DNA from: DATEGZ01 sp035519535
GTDB lineage: Bacteria > Acidobacteriota > Vicinamibacteria > Vicinamibacterales > SCN-69-37
Direction of reading: 5' to 3'
Length of the DNA stretch: 64,000 nucleotides
Assembly: GCA_035519535.1 (NCBI GenBank)
Contig: DATIWF010000022.1
Coordinates: 1 to 64,000 of the forward strand
Position 1 is the first letter of the stretch, and each line of letters opens with the position of its first letter. Positions 17,358 through 26,091 of the stretch are shown here, piece after piece. The notes beneath the pieces are model-generated. The model was given only the letters and a program-made list of their open reading frames with translations, made no database searches and had not been told where the DNA came from. Both the position numbers and the translations under genes were made by a program.

Positions 17358-17402
17358 AGACAGGTACGTCGCGTAGGCCAGGTACGTCGGGTACGTCTGG
17401 TC
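17358..17402. repeat. Short word repeat (aggtacgtcg) at convergent gene ends
   Basis: The gap between htpX and the convergent radical SAM gene contains caggtacgtc, ccaggtacgtc and gggtacgtctgg in tandem. It has no coding content. Confidence 0.55.
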
Positions 17403-17437
17403 CCCGGAACGCGCTAACGCGGGCCGACCTTTCGCTG

Positions 17438-18391
17438 TCAGAGTCCCAGCCGCGCCGCGGCCGCCGTTACGATGCCCTTGATCTCTGCCACGTAGCCCTT
17501 TGGGGCGTAGCCGCGGGTGTACAGACGGCGATAGCCGTCGACCAGATGCGGGTACTCGCGGGCAAGAAATGCGAAGAAGTGCTCGCGCACGCCGTCCTCC
17601 AGATGCGCGACGTTCGTGCCGACGAATTTCGCTCCCGCGTCGGCAATCGCCTGCAGCGTCCGCTCGATGCTCGACTTGAGCGTGGTCACGCCCGGCACGA
17701 GCGGCATCATGAGCACGCCCGCGTCAACGCCCGCATCAGTGAGGTACCGGACGGCGCGTAGTCGTTGCGTGGGCGCGGCCGTGCCCGGCTCGAGCCGGGC
17801 CCATGCCGCCTCGTCCACGGAGGGCACGCTCACGCAAACTTGGCAGCCAGCGTGGCGCGTCGCTTCGACAAGGACGTCGACGTCCCGGACGACCATCGGA
17901 CCCTTGGTGACGATGTGGAAGGGTGTGCGGGCGGCGGTGAGAATCTCGATCGACCGCCGCGTAAGCCGGTAATGGCCCTCGATCGGCTGGTATGGGTCGG
18001 TGGCCGTGCCGACAGCCACGGCCTCGCGCGCCCACGTCCGCCGCGTGACCTCTCGGCCGAGCACCTCCGGCAGGTTCGTCTTCACGAAGATCAGCCCCGA
18101 GAAATCGTCCCCCGCGCCAAGCTCGAGGTGCCGCTGGTACTTGCGGGCGTAGCAGTATTCGCACGCGTGGGTGCAGCCGCGGTAGGGGTTGAGCGCCCAG
18201 CGGAACGGCATGCCGACCGCGGCGGTCAGCGCGGACTTGACGTGGATCTCCTGGTAGCGCGCTTCGTCGGCCCGGCGCCTGGCGTCGGGCAGGCCATCGA
18301 GCCCCGCGGCCTTCACGGCCGCCGCGACGTCCCGCAGCGACGGGCGGCTGTCCTCGGCCGGGAGGAGCGAGAGCTGGGCGGCTTCCGCCAT
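17438..18391 (-). CDS. Radical SAM protein, PA0069/Rv2578c (SPL-like) family
   Basis: A 317-residue radical SAM protein. The [4Fe-4S] motif is C73-x3-C77-x2-C80 in YRGCTHACEYCYAR, the signature of the PA0069/Rv2578c family, which is distantly related to spore photoproduct lyase. Further family segments: KTNLPEVL, GTATDPYQPIEGHYRLTR, ITKGP-like IVTKGPMV, and PLVPGVT. Its reaction is not known; a DNA-repair role is suggested only by the distant SPL relationship. It is the last gene of the minus-strand block, 84 nt after the UbiA gene. Confidence 0.88.
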   Translation of the reverse strand: MAEAAQLSLLPAEDSRPSLRDVAAAVKAAGLDGLPDARRRADEARYQEIHVKSALTAAVGMPFRWALNPYRGCTHACEYCYARKYQRHLELGAGDDFSGLIFVKTNLPEVLGREVTRRTWAREAVAVGTATDPYQPIEGHYRLTRRSIEILTAARTPFHIVTKGPMVVRDVDVLVEATRHAGCQVCVSVPSVDEAAWARLEPGTAAPTQRLRAVRYLTDAGVDAGVLMMPLVPGVTTLKSSIERTLQAIADAGAKFVGTNVAHLEDGVREHFFAFLAREYPHLVDGYRRLYTRGYAPKGYVAEIKGIVTAAAARLGL

Positions 18392-18475
18392 GACTTTCGC
18401 TTTATTTTCGCCATCCGGACTTTGGAAGTCAAGGCCCCAAAGACAAGAGAGCCGGGACCGGACGGCCCTGTCCGG

Positions 18476-19384
18476 CTAGAGCAAGTAGGCCAGGGCAAAC
18501 CCGACCTGCGCGACGAACATCATTCGATACATGTGCGCCCACGAGACGTGGTTCTCGTCGATCGCCAGATCCTCGGGGCGTTTGAGCATCAGGTAGCAGA
18601 CGTACAGCCCGTAGAGCGTCATCACGAGGCCGAGCGTGTGGAGCAGGGGCGCATGGCCGGTGAGGATGCCGGCGGCGGTCCCGGCGTTGATCAGCAGAAA
18701 GGGCAGCACGAACGACGGCGAGATCATCCACGCCGCGCGACGCACGCCGTACACGATCGGCAGCGTCCGGCAGCCGCCGAGCCGGTCGCCCTCCATGTCC
18801 GCGAAGTCCTTCGTCGTGGAGGCGCCGAGCAGGAAGAGCCCGAAGACCGTGCCGATGTACCAGGGCTCGAGGCCCGCGACGGTCTTGACCGCCGACCAGC
18901 CGGCGACTTTCAGCAGCACGCCGCGCGGGACCGCGATCGTGATGTTGGCCCAGATGCCGCGCTGTTTCGTCCGGAGCGGCGGCACCGAGTAGACGTAGGT
19001 CGCGACCATCGCGACCGCCACGATCCAGAAGCACTCGTGCCGTCCGTCCGGCGCGACGAGCCATGCGAGCAGGAGCGTGAGCGCGTACGTCACGTTCGTG
19101 AACACCCAGGCCTCGCGCACCGACAAGCGGCCGCTCGGCAGCGGCCGGCGCCCCTTGTTCACACGGTCGATCTCGAGGTCGTAGATCTGATTCAGCGCGT
19201 TGTTGCCCGCGTTGAACACGATCGCCATCACGGCGCCGATGGCCGCCGGCACGAGCAGCGACCAGTGCCAGACCTCGGGTGGGCGCGCGCCGACGGCGGT
19301 GAGCGCGCCGGACACGAAGCCCAACGCCGGCGCGATCAGCGTGAACGGGCGCGCGAGCTCGACGTAGACGCTGAGTTTCCGCAC
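18476..19384 (-). CDS. UbiA-family prenyltransferase
   Basis: A 302-residue polytopic membrane enzyme with about eight to nine hydrophobic helices. The first aspartate motif is NQIYDLEID (65-73), with the canonical second residue of NDxxDxxxD being Gln; the second is DFADMEGDR near 195-205. ARPFTLIAP at the N-terminus is typical. Members attach polyprenyl chains to quinone precursors, chlorophyllide, haem or glycerol phosphate; the acceptor cannot be assigned here. It follows the VTE5-DUF92 fusion gene by 4 nt, which suggests that its prenyl-diphosphate donor may come from a salvaged alcohol. Confidence 0.88.
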   Translation of the reverse strand: MRKLSVYVELARPFTLIAPALGFVSGALTAVGARPPEVWHWSLLVPAAIGAVMAIVFNAGNNALNQIYDLEIDRVNKGRRPLPSGRLSVREAWVFTNVTYALTLLLAWLVAPDGRHECFWIVAVAMVATYVYSVPPLRTKQRGIWANITIAVPRGVLLKVAGWSAVKTVAGLEPWYIGTVFGLFLLGASTTKDFADMEGDRLGGCRTLPIVYGVRRAAWMISPSFVLPFLLINAGTAAGILTGHAPLLHTLGLVMTLYGLYVCYLMLKRPEDLAIDENHVSWAHMYRMMFVAQVGFALAYLL

Positions 19385-19388
19385 GCCG

Positions 19389-20723
19389 CTACCAGATGGT
19401 GGCGACGAGCAGCGCGAGCGCGGCGCCGATCGCCGAGTTCAGGAAGTTGAGCACGTCGTTGTTCAGAATACCCGGACCCTCGAACAGCGCGCCGAGCGCG
19501 CCCTCGGCGAAGGACGCGAGCGTCGAGGCCAGCACGACGGCCGGGATGAGGCTCGCCGGAATGAGCCCGAGCGCAAACGCCAGCGCCGCCAGCCCGAAGG
19601 ACGCGGCGATTCCGGCGGCGGTTCCCTCCGACGACACCGCGCCGGACGTACCCGGCGGGACGCGACGCCATCCGACGATGAGCCAGGTGGTCTTGCCCCA
19701 GGCCTTGCCGACTTCGCTCGCGATCGTGTCGCTCGACGCCGTGACGAGTGCGGCGACCATGGCGAGCGTCGCCAGATTCGGGTGCCCCATGCCGAGCGCG
19801 ACGAGCGCGGCCCACGCGGCCAGCCCCGTGTTGGCGATCGCGTTGCCGGGCCCGCGCCGGCCCTCACGCTCCTCCGCGATGCCGACGATCGCCTTGCGGC
19901 GGAATCCGGCGCGCGTGGCGATCGCGACCGCGGCAAAGGCCGTGATGAGCAGTACCCAGCCCTGCCAGCCGGCGCCGAGAAAGATCGCGGTGCCGATGAC
20001 CCACCCCGCGACGGCGCCCGGGATCGTGACCGTGCGCGCACGCCAGCCGAGGAACGCCGCGGCGCCGTTGGCGGCCGCGGCGGGACCGAGCCGGGCCAGT
20101 ACGACCGGCACCGCGTGGCGAATGGACGCGCCGTCCACGGCGCCGAGGCTCCAGAGTACGAGCGCTGCCATTGCCGGCACCGTGATGTTGTCGTTCAGAC
20201 GAATCGGCACCGTTTCGGCGAACCCGGCGACGACCGCGGCGGCGACGGGCGCCGCGATGATCCACCACCACGGCGGGCTCATCGCGCCGTTCGTCGTCCA
20301 GGCCGCGAGCCCGACGGCCGCGAGCGCCCCGCACGCGATGAACGCGACGAGGCCGCCGGTGGATTTCATGCGATTCCACGGTAGCGCCGGCGTCCGGACG
20401 TGCGCGCCGACGAGCGTCGCGAATCCATCGCCGGCCGCGAGCACGCCCCAGGAGGCCGCGGCGATCACGGGCCGCTCGGGGAAGAAGAGGATCAGCGCCA
20501 GCACCGCGAGGGGATAGATCACGATTCCGGACTTCAGCGGCGCCGTGAGATCGCCCGGACGGAACACGGCGGGCGCAACGCGCGGCAGGATCAGAAGATT
20601 GAAGAGCACGGCGGCGACGGCCATGAGCGCGGCCTGCCACCACGTCAGCACGCGAAGGAGCAGGGCGAACGCGCCGACGAGCACGTGAACGACCTGCCGG
20701 CGGACTTCGCTCGACTCGGTCAT
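19389..20723 (-). CDS. Fused VTE5-like prenol kinase and DUF92 (VTE6-like) prenyl-phosphate kinase
   Basis: A 444-residue membrane protein in two parts. Residues 1-195 resemble phytol/dolichol kinases (VTE5/SEC59; CTP-dependent): GDGFATLVG at 98-106, MKSTGG at 119-124 and ETVPIRLNDNITVP at 170-183. Residues about 205-444 are a DUF92 domain (VTE6 in plants, phytyl-phosphate kinase): ASSDTIASEVG at 329-339 and VPPGTSGAVSSEGT at 355-368. In plants these two steps convert phytol to phytyl diphosphate. The natural alcohol in this organism is unknown. The gene is tightly packed between an epimerase (3 nt) and UbiA (4 nt). Confidence 0.85.
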   Translation of the reverse strand: MTESSEVRRQVVHVLVGAFALLLRVLTWWQAALMAVAAVLFNLLILPRVAPAVFRPGDLTAPLKSGIVIYPLAVLALILFFPERPVIAAASWGVLAAGDGFATLVGAHVRTPALPWNRMKSTGGLVAFIACGALAAVGLAAWTTNGAMSPPWWWIIAAPVAAAVVAGFAETVPIRLNDNITVPAMAALVLWSLGAVDGASIRHAVPVVLARLGPAAAANGAAAFLGWRARTVTIPGAVAGWVIGTAIFLGAGWQGWVLLITAFAAVAIATRAGFRRKAIVGIAEEREGRRGPGNAIANTGLAAWAALVALGMGHPNLATLAMVAALVTASSDTIASEVGKAWGKTTWLIVGWRRVPPGTSGAVSSEGTAAGIAASFGLAALAFALGLIPASLIPAVVLASTLASFAEGALGALFEGPGILNNDVLNFLNSAIGAALALLVATIW

Positions 20724-20726
20724 GGA

Positions 20727-21677
20727 TCAGCCGGCCGCGCGGACCTGCTGGCGCCACCAGTCGAGGGTGTCGCGGAGGGTCTCCTCGACCTTGATGCGTG
20801 GTGTCCAGCCAAGCTCGGTTCGGATGCGCGTGGCGTCGCCCTGAATGACCGGCGTGTCGGACGGCCGCAGCCGGCTCTCGTCGATTTCCACGGTCACGCG
20901 CACCGAGGACAGGTGGAGGAGCTCGTCGAGCAGGTCCGCAATCCGCCACGCGCGGCCGGAGCAGATGTTGTACGGCCGGCCGCACGGCGCCGCCTCCATC
21001 ATCCGTTCGTACGCCGCGATGACGTCGCGCACGTCGGTGAGGTCGCGCCGCGCTTCGAGGTTGCCGACCTGGATCGCCGGCGGCGCGAGCCCGGCCTCGA
21101 TGCGCGCGATCTGCCGGGTGAAGCTCGAGACGACGTACTCGGCGCTTTGCCGCGGTCCGGCGTGGTTGAACGGCCGGGCGATCGCGACGTCGAGGCCGTC
21201 CTCGGTCGCCGCGCGCACGGCGAGGTCATCGGCCGCCAGCTTGGACAGCCCGTACGGATTGTTCGGCACGCACGGCGAGTTTTCGGAGATGGGCTCGTCG
21301 CCGGCCTGATAGATCTGCGCGGAGGTCACGACCAGCACGCGGCAGGGTCGATCGAGCACGCGCACCGCCTCGAGCAGATGATGCGTGCCGAGCGCGTTGA
21401 TCTCGAGATGCGCGACGACCGTCTGCCACGATGCGCCCACATGCGGCGCGCCAGCCAGATGGTAAATCCGCGTCGCTCGCGCCTCGTCGACCGCGGCCAG
21501 CACGCGCCCGCGATCCAGCATGTCGACGGCTTGCCAGTCGACCGTGGTCACGGGCGCCGGAGGCCGGCCCCCCGGGCGATGCCAGCCGACCAACGGTGCG
21601 CTGCCCGCGAGCCGCTCGAGGAGATGGCTGCCGACGAATCCGGTCGCGCCGGTGATCAGCGTGGTGCCGGAAGCCAT
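20727..21677 (-). CDS. NAD-dependent epimerase/dehydratase (GDP-mannose 4,6-dehydratase/RMD-like)
   Basis: A 316-residue extended short-chain dehydrogenase. The dinucleotide motif TLITGATGFVGSHLLE is at the N-terminus. Catalytic residues are S/T in VTSAQIYQ and YxxxK in NPYGLSK. FNHAGPRQ and RRDLTDVRDV match the GDP-4-keto-6-deoxymannose reductase/GMD group and also CDP- or dTDP-sugar relatives, so the substrate is left open. I chose the ATG at 21677, which starts at the Rossmann motif. It follows rmlB by 7 nt, which ties it to nucleotide-sugar metabolism. Confidence 0.85.
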   Translation of the reverse strand: MASGTTLITGATGFVGSHLLERLAGSAPLVGWHRPGGRPPAPVTTVDWQAVDMLDRGRVLAAVDEARATRIYHLAGAPHVGASWQTVVAHLEINALGTHHLLEAVRVLDRPCRVLVVTSAQIYQAGDEPISENSPCVPNNPYGLSKLAADDLAVRAATEDGLDVAIARPFNHAGPRQSAEYVVSSFTRQIARIEAGLAPPAIQVGNLEARRDLTDVRDVIAAYERMMEAAPCGRPYNICSGRAWRIADLLDELLHLSSVRVTVEIDESRLRPSDTPVIQGDATRIRTELGWTPRIKVEETLRDTLDWWRQQVRAAG

Positions 21678-21684
21678 ACGGCGA

Positions 21685-22707
21685 TCAGGCCGGCGAGTGG
21701 CGCGAGCCGTACTGCGCCTGGTAGTACGCCCGGAACTCGGGGTCCTGCTCCTTGATCGGCCGCCACCACCACTCGTTCTCGCGGTACCAGCGGACGGTCG
21801 CCGCGAGGCCCGCGTCGAAGTTGACCGTCGGCGTCCACCCAAGCGCGCGGATCTTCGAGGAATCGAGCGCGTACCGGCGGTCGTGCCCGAGGCGATCCTC
21901 GACGGGCGTGATGAGCGTGGCCGGCCGACCGACGAGCGCCAGGATCCTGTGCGTGAGGTCGATGTTGGCGACCTCGTTGCCGCCCCCGACGTTGTACACC
22001 TCGCCCGGCTGGCCGCGCTCGATGAGCAGGTCGATGGCCCGGCAGTGATCGTCCACGTGCAGCCAGTCGCGGACGTTCAGCCCGTCCCCGTAGAGCGGCA
22101 CCGGGCGGTTGTCGATCAGGTTCGTGATGAACAGCGGGATCACCTTCTCGGGAAACTGGTTCGGGCCGTAGTTGTTCGAGGCCCGGCTGACGACGACGTT
22201 CACGCCGTACGTCGCCCAGTAGCTGTAGGCGAGCCGGTCGGCGCCGGCCTTGCTGGCGGCGTACGGGTTGCGCGGGCGCAGCTCGTCGCTCTCGCGGCTG
22301 TGGCCGGTCGGGACGCTGCCGTAGACCTCGTCGGTCGAGATCTGCACGAACCGGCGCAGCGCCGGCGCCGCGCGCGCGGCTTCGAGCAGCACGAACGTCC
22401 CGAAGACATCCGTCCGGATGAAGTCGCCGGCCGCGAGAATCGATCGGTCGACATGGGTCTCGGCGGCGAAGTGGACGACGATCTCGGCCGCCTGAACGAG
22501 CGGCGCCGCCACGCTGCGGTCGGCGACGTCGCCCTTGACGAACCGGTGGCGCGGGCTGTCCAGCACGTCGCGCAGGTTCTCCATCCGTCCCGCATAGGTG
22601 AGCTTGTCGAGCGTCGTGATCGTCCAGTCGGGATGCGCGGCGTGCGCCCACCGCACGAAATTCGATCCGATGAAGCCCGCGCCGCCGGTGACGAGGACGT
22701 TCACCAT
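21685..22707 (-). CDS. rmlB: dTDP-glucose 4,6-dehydratase
   Basis: A 340-residue extended SDR enzyme converting dTDP-glucose to dTDP-4-keto-6-deoxyglucose, second step of the dTDP-rhamnose and other deoxysugar routes. Seen: TGGAGFIGSNFVRW, HFAAETHVDRSI, STDEVYGS with the catalytic Thr-Asp-Glu, NPYAASKAGADRL with YxxxK, and RASNNYGPNQFPEK. The ATG at 22707 overlaps the end of rmlA by 7 nt. No rmlC or clear rmlD is present in the window, so the final sugar is not determined. Confidence 0.96.
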   Translation of the reverse strand: MVNVLVTGGAGFIGSNFVRWAHAAHPDWTITTLDKLTYAGRMENLRDVLDSPRHRFVKGDVADRSVAAPLVQAAEIVVHFAAETHVDRSILAAGDFIRTDVFGTFVLLEAARAAPALRRFVQISTDEVYGSVPTGHSRESDELRPRNPYAASKAGADRLAYSYWATYGVNVVVSRASNNYGPNQFPEKVIPLFITNLIDNRPVPLYGDGLNVRDWLHVDDHCRAIDLLIERGQPGEVYNVGGGNEVANIDLTHRILALVGRPATLITPVEDRLGHDRRYALDSSKIRALGWTPTVNFDAGLAATVRWYRENEWWWRPIKEQDPEFRAYYQAQYGSRHSPA

Positions 22708-23768
22708 CGGATGCCGACCTCCGAGTTGTCGCCCAGCATGAACCGGTACGCGACCGGCCGGACGGGCATCCGGTAGATCCGGACGTTGCGGCCGATGAGG
22801 CTGTCCTCGATGCGCGTCGCGAGATCGGTGATCACGGCGCCCTCGAGCACGATGCTGTGCTCGATCTCCGTGTCGCGCAGCTGGACGCCGTCGCCGATGG
22901 CCGTGAATGGACCGATGTACGCGCCGGCGATCCGCGCGCCCGTGCCGATGATGACGGGCCCGCGCACGACCGATCGCTCGATCGTGGCGCCGCGCTCGAC
23001 GATGACTTTGCCCTCGACGCGGGACTCGGCGTCCACCGCGCCGTCCACCCGGCGCGCAATCGTGTCGAGGATCAGCCGGTTGGCCTCCAGGAGGTCCTCC
23101 AGCTTGCCCGTGTCCTTCCACCATCCCTCGACGATGTGCGGGTGCACGTCGAGGCCTCGGTCGATCAAATCCTGGATGGCTTCGGTGATCTCCAGCTCGT
23201 TGCGCGCGCTGGGTCTGATCCGCTTCACCGATTCGAACACCGCGCGGCTGAACATGTAGACGCCGACGAGCGCGAGGTCGCTCTTCGGCTCCTTCGGCTT
23301 CTCGACGAGCCGCACGACGCGATCCCCCGCGAGCTCGGCGACGCCGAACATCTGCGGATCGGGCACGTGCGCCAGCAGGATCTGCGCCGCCGGCTTCTTC
23401 TGCTCGAACTCCTGGACGAACCGCGTGATGCTGTGGTTCAGCAGGTTGTCGCCGAGGTACATCACGAACGGCTCGCCGGCCAGATACGCCTCGCTGATGA
23501 GCACGGCGTGCGCCAGCCCGCGCGGAGCGTCCTGCTCGATATACGTGACCGTGACGCCCCATTTCGATCCGTCGCCGACCGCGGCGCGGATCTCCGCCGC
23601 CGTGTCCCCGACGACGATGCCGATCTCCCGGATGCCGGCCTCGGCCAGTGCCTCGAGTCCGTAGAAGAGCACGGGCTTGTTGGCGACCGGCACGAGCTGC
23701 TTGGCGCTCGTGTAGGTGATCGGACGCAGGCGGGTGCCTTTGCCGCCGCTCAGGATGAGGCCCTTCAT
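22701..23768 (-). CDS. rmlA: Glucose-1-phosphate thymidylyltransferase, long form
   Basis: A 355-residue nucleotidyltransferase making dTDP-glucose. The N-terminal domain has LSGGKGTRLRPITYTSAKQ, YLGDNLL and VEKPKEPKSD; residues from about 245 form a left-handed beta-helix tail, as in the StrD/long RmlA type (about 355 residues) rather than the short 290-residue RmlA. A CATAAT box lies 8 nt before the ATG, so transcription may begin near the start codon within the 16-nt gap to lptD. It is translationally coupled to rmlB. Confidence 0.95.
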   Translation of the reverse strand: MKGLILSGGKGTRLRPITYTSAKQLVPVANKPVLFYGLEALAEAGIREIGIVVGDTAAEIRAAVGDGSKWGVTVTYIEQDAPRGLAHAVLISEAYLAGEPFVMYLGDNLLNHSITRFVQEFEQKKPAAQILLAHVPDPQMFGVAELAGDRVVRLVEKPKEPKSDLALVGVYMFSRAVFESVKRIRPSARNELEITEAIQDLIDRGLDVHPHIVEGWWKDTGKLEDLLEANRLILDTIARRVDGAVDAESRVEGKVIVERGATIERSVVRGPVIIGTGARIAGAYIGPFTAIGDGVQLRDTEIEHSIVLEGAVITDLATRIEDSLIGRNVRIYRMPVRPVAYRFMLGDNSEVGIRW

Positions 23769-23776
23769 CGCGCCCT

Positions 23777-23782
23777 ATTATG
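23777..23782 (-). promoter_or_regulatory. -10 box before rmlA at leaderless spacing
   Basis: CATAAT at 23782-23777 is 8 nt from the rmlA ATG and lies in the 16-nt gap after lptD. It could be an internal promoter of the block. Confidence 0.35.
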
Positions 23783-23784
23783 GC

Positions 23785-26091
23785 CTAACGAAACGAGCCC
23801 ATCGGGTTGGTGAACGACCCGACGCCGGCCAGCGTGAACGAGATACTGATGTGCCGGTTGGCGTTGATATTGGTCAGCCCCAGGTGCGAGATGTCGGCCG
23901 TCGAGTAGTCGAGCTGCACGCCGCAGCACTGGCTGTTGTAGTACGCGATGAGCCGCCGCTGCAGCCACGTCGAGCGCAGGATGTCGTAGTTGAACGAGTA
24001 CATGCCGCCGAAACGGCCGTCGGCGCGCTTGACCGTCGCGGCGATGTTGAGGAAGTGATCCGCGAACGCCGGGTTGTCGTAGCCGGGCAGCCCCGGAATG
24101 ACCTGGCGCTTCTGCCAGCCGCCGCTGAGCTGCACGATCGGATTGCCGTACGTGCCCGTCGCGCTGAAGCTGCGCGGCACCTTGAACTTCGAGTCGATGT
24201 CCGTCCGGAACTGCGTCGAGAGCGCCGGCGTGGGCGTGCCGACGACCGTGATCTGAATCGGCGAGAACGTGCCGGGCGGCGTCACGCCGACCGACGCGTA
24301 CTGCGGGTCGTAGATCGCGGCCGCGGCGTTGGAGTAGTAGCTCTGGCCGATGTCCACGCGCAGGATCTCCCGCACCGCGCCTGCCGCGCCGCCTTTCCTT
24401 TTCGCGAGCAGCCGGTTCGTCACGCCGTACGTGAGCGTGGTCGTGCCGCCGATGATGCTGTCGGTGCCGTCGTTCTGCACGACCTTGAACAACTGGTCGA
24501 AGGTCGACGTCCGCTGGAAGGAAAAGCTCGGCTCGATGAGGTGCTTGATCTTCTCCGCGTAGCCGCTGTCGGGCTCGAAGACCCGCGAGAAGACCGGGCC
24601 GGTGAGGTTGGTCCGGAAATCGACCAGCTGGCGCGTGAGCGGCGCCGCCACTTGCGCGCCCGTCAGCGGATCGATGCTCTCGAACCACTCGGTGACGCGC
24701 CACTGCGCCTGCGTCGTGACCGTCAGCCACGGCAGCGTGCTGACCGGCCAGCGCACCTGCGGCGCGCCGTCGAGGCGCCACAAACTGTGATTCGTCGTCG
24801 GGTCGTCGAGGTTGTCCTGCCGGACGAGATACGCGACCTCGCCCGCGGCGCCGAGGTAGACGCGCGACTTGCCGATCGGCTTCTGCGCGTACCCGATGCT
24901 GAGCCGCGGCAGATACCCCCGCCGCGCCGCGTTCTCGAGCGAGTTCGACCCCGAGTTGTAGACGTCGTTCTGCTGGAAGCTCGCGCTGATCTGGAAGCGA
25001 TCGATGTTGCCCGACACGGTCGCCATCACGCTGCGCGTGCGCTGTGAGATGTCCTCGATGTTGTTCTGATAGAGCTGCTGCGTCGTCGCGTCGTTGAAGT
25101 AGTCGACCGAGCTGATGAGCCGGAACCGGTCCGGCAGCTCCTGGTTGGCGAAGCCGCGGATCGTGTACGACTTGCGCGCCGGGGTCGTGTTGCCGAGCGC
25201 GTCGGTGAGCGCGTGCTCGTCAATCACGCTGTACGTGACCGTGCCGTTCGAGCCCGGCGACTCGACGTAGCGGTACTCCGCGCCGTACCCCTGGCCAGTC
25301 TTCTTGTACCAGTCGTGGAAGAACGTCGCGTCCTGACTCCGACTGATCGCCCAGAAGAACGCGTTGCTCAGCGTGAACCCACCGACCGTCGACGAGCCGA
25401 AATTGGGCATCAGGATGCCGGTCGACCGGTCCTCCTTGTTGATCGGATAGTAGACGACCGGAAGATAGAACATCGGCACGTCCTTGACGTGCAGTACCGC
25501 GTTCTTGAGGAGCACGTGCTTTTCGAGCGTCACCGAGCCGGTCGTGCCGCCCATGTCCCACCGCGGCGTGGCCTGGACGCACGACGTGAAGCCGCCATCC
25601 ACCAGCCGGTACGTCCGATCGCCAGTCTTGACCAGCTGGTCGCCCCAGAAGTACATGTCCGGCTCCATCCCGCCGAACAGACTCTTCTCCGTGGGCTTGT
25701 CGGAGATCTGGGCGTAGCCCGAGGCCTCGTAGAACGTGCCGAGGTGCGTCATGCGGTTGACGATGGCGTGGTCGGCCGAGACCCGCACGCCGGGCTGGAC
25801 GAAGAGCACGTGGCCGGTGATCGCGACCGTCTGCTCGTCGTCCCGCCACTCGATCAGATCCGCGAAGAGCTGCGTGTCATCGCAATCGATGCGCACGTTG
25901 CCGGCGAGGCGGTTCTTGTAGACGGCGGGTGCGTCCGGCTTGGCCTCTGCGATCAGCTCGTGCGTCATGGGCTCGTCCTGCTGCACGGTGAGGCTCTTGC
26001 AGTTGCCGAGCGGCTCGCCGCCCTGCGCGTAGGCAGCGGCGGGAAGCAGCAGGCCCACGGCGAGAATCAGCGACGGTGCAGCGCGAGGCAT
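23785..26091 (-). CDS. lptD: LPS-assembly outer-membrane protein LptD
   Basis: A 768-residue outer-membrane translocon component that inserts lipopolysaccharide into the outer leaflet with LptE. It has a signal peptide (cleavage after AAAYAQ near 23), an OstA-type jelly-roll domain at about 45-200 (RLAGNVRIDC, DHAIVNRMTH) and a C-terminal beta barrel with many aromatic-ended strands, ending in Phe-Arg. Cysteines at 31, 70, one in TSCVQA, and the pair QCC near 722-723 parallel the four cysteines that form interdomain disulfides in E. coli LptD. The ATG at 26091 shares one base with the folC stop. Confidence 0.93.
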   Translation of the reverse strand: MPRAAPSLILAVGLLLPAAAYAQGGEPLGNCKSLTVQQDEPMTHELIAEAKPDAPAVYKNRLAGNVRIDCDDTQLFADLIEWRDDEQTVAITGHVLFVQPGVRVSADHAIVNRMTHLGTFYEASGYAQISDKPTEKSLFGGMEPDMYFWGDQLVKTGDRTYRLVDGGFTSCVQATPRWDMGGTTGSVTLEKHVLLKNAVLHVKDVPMFYLPVVYYPINKEDRSTGILMPNFGSSTVGGFTLSNAFFWAISRSQDATFFHDWYKKTGQGYGAEYRYVESPGSNGTVTYSVIDEHALTDALGNTTPARKSYTIRGFANQELPDRFRLISSVDYFNDATTQQLYQNNIEDISQRTRSVMATVSGNIDRFQISASFQQNDVYNSGSNSLENAARRGYLPRLSIGYAQKPIGKSRVYLGAAGEVAYLVRQDNLDDPTTNHSLWRLDGAPQVRWPVSTLPWLTVTTQAQWRVTEWFESIDPLTGAQVAAPLTRQLVDFRTNLTGPVFSRVFEPDSGYAEKIKHLIEPSFSFQRTSTFDQLFKVVQNDGTDSIIGGTTTLTYGVTNRLLAKRKGGAAGAVREILRVDIGQSYYSNAAAAIYDPQYASVGVTPPGTFSPIQITVVGTPTPALSTQFRTDIDSKFKVPRSFSATGTYGNPIVQLSGGWQKRQVIPGLPGYDNPAFADHFLNIAATVKRADGRFGGMYSFNYDILRSTWLQRRLIAYYNSQCCGVQLDYSTADISHLGLTNINANRHISISFTLAGVGSFTNPMGSFR

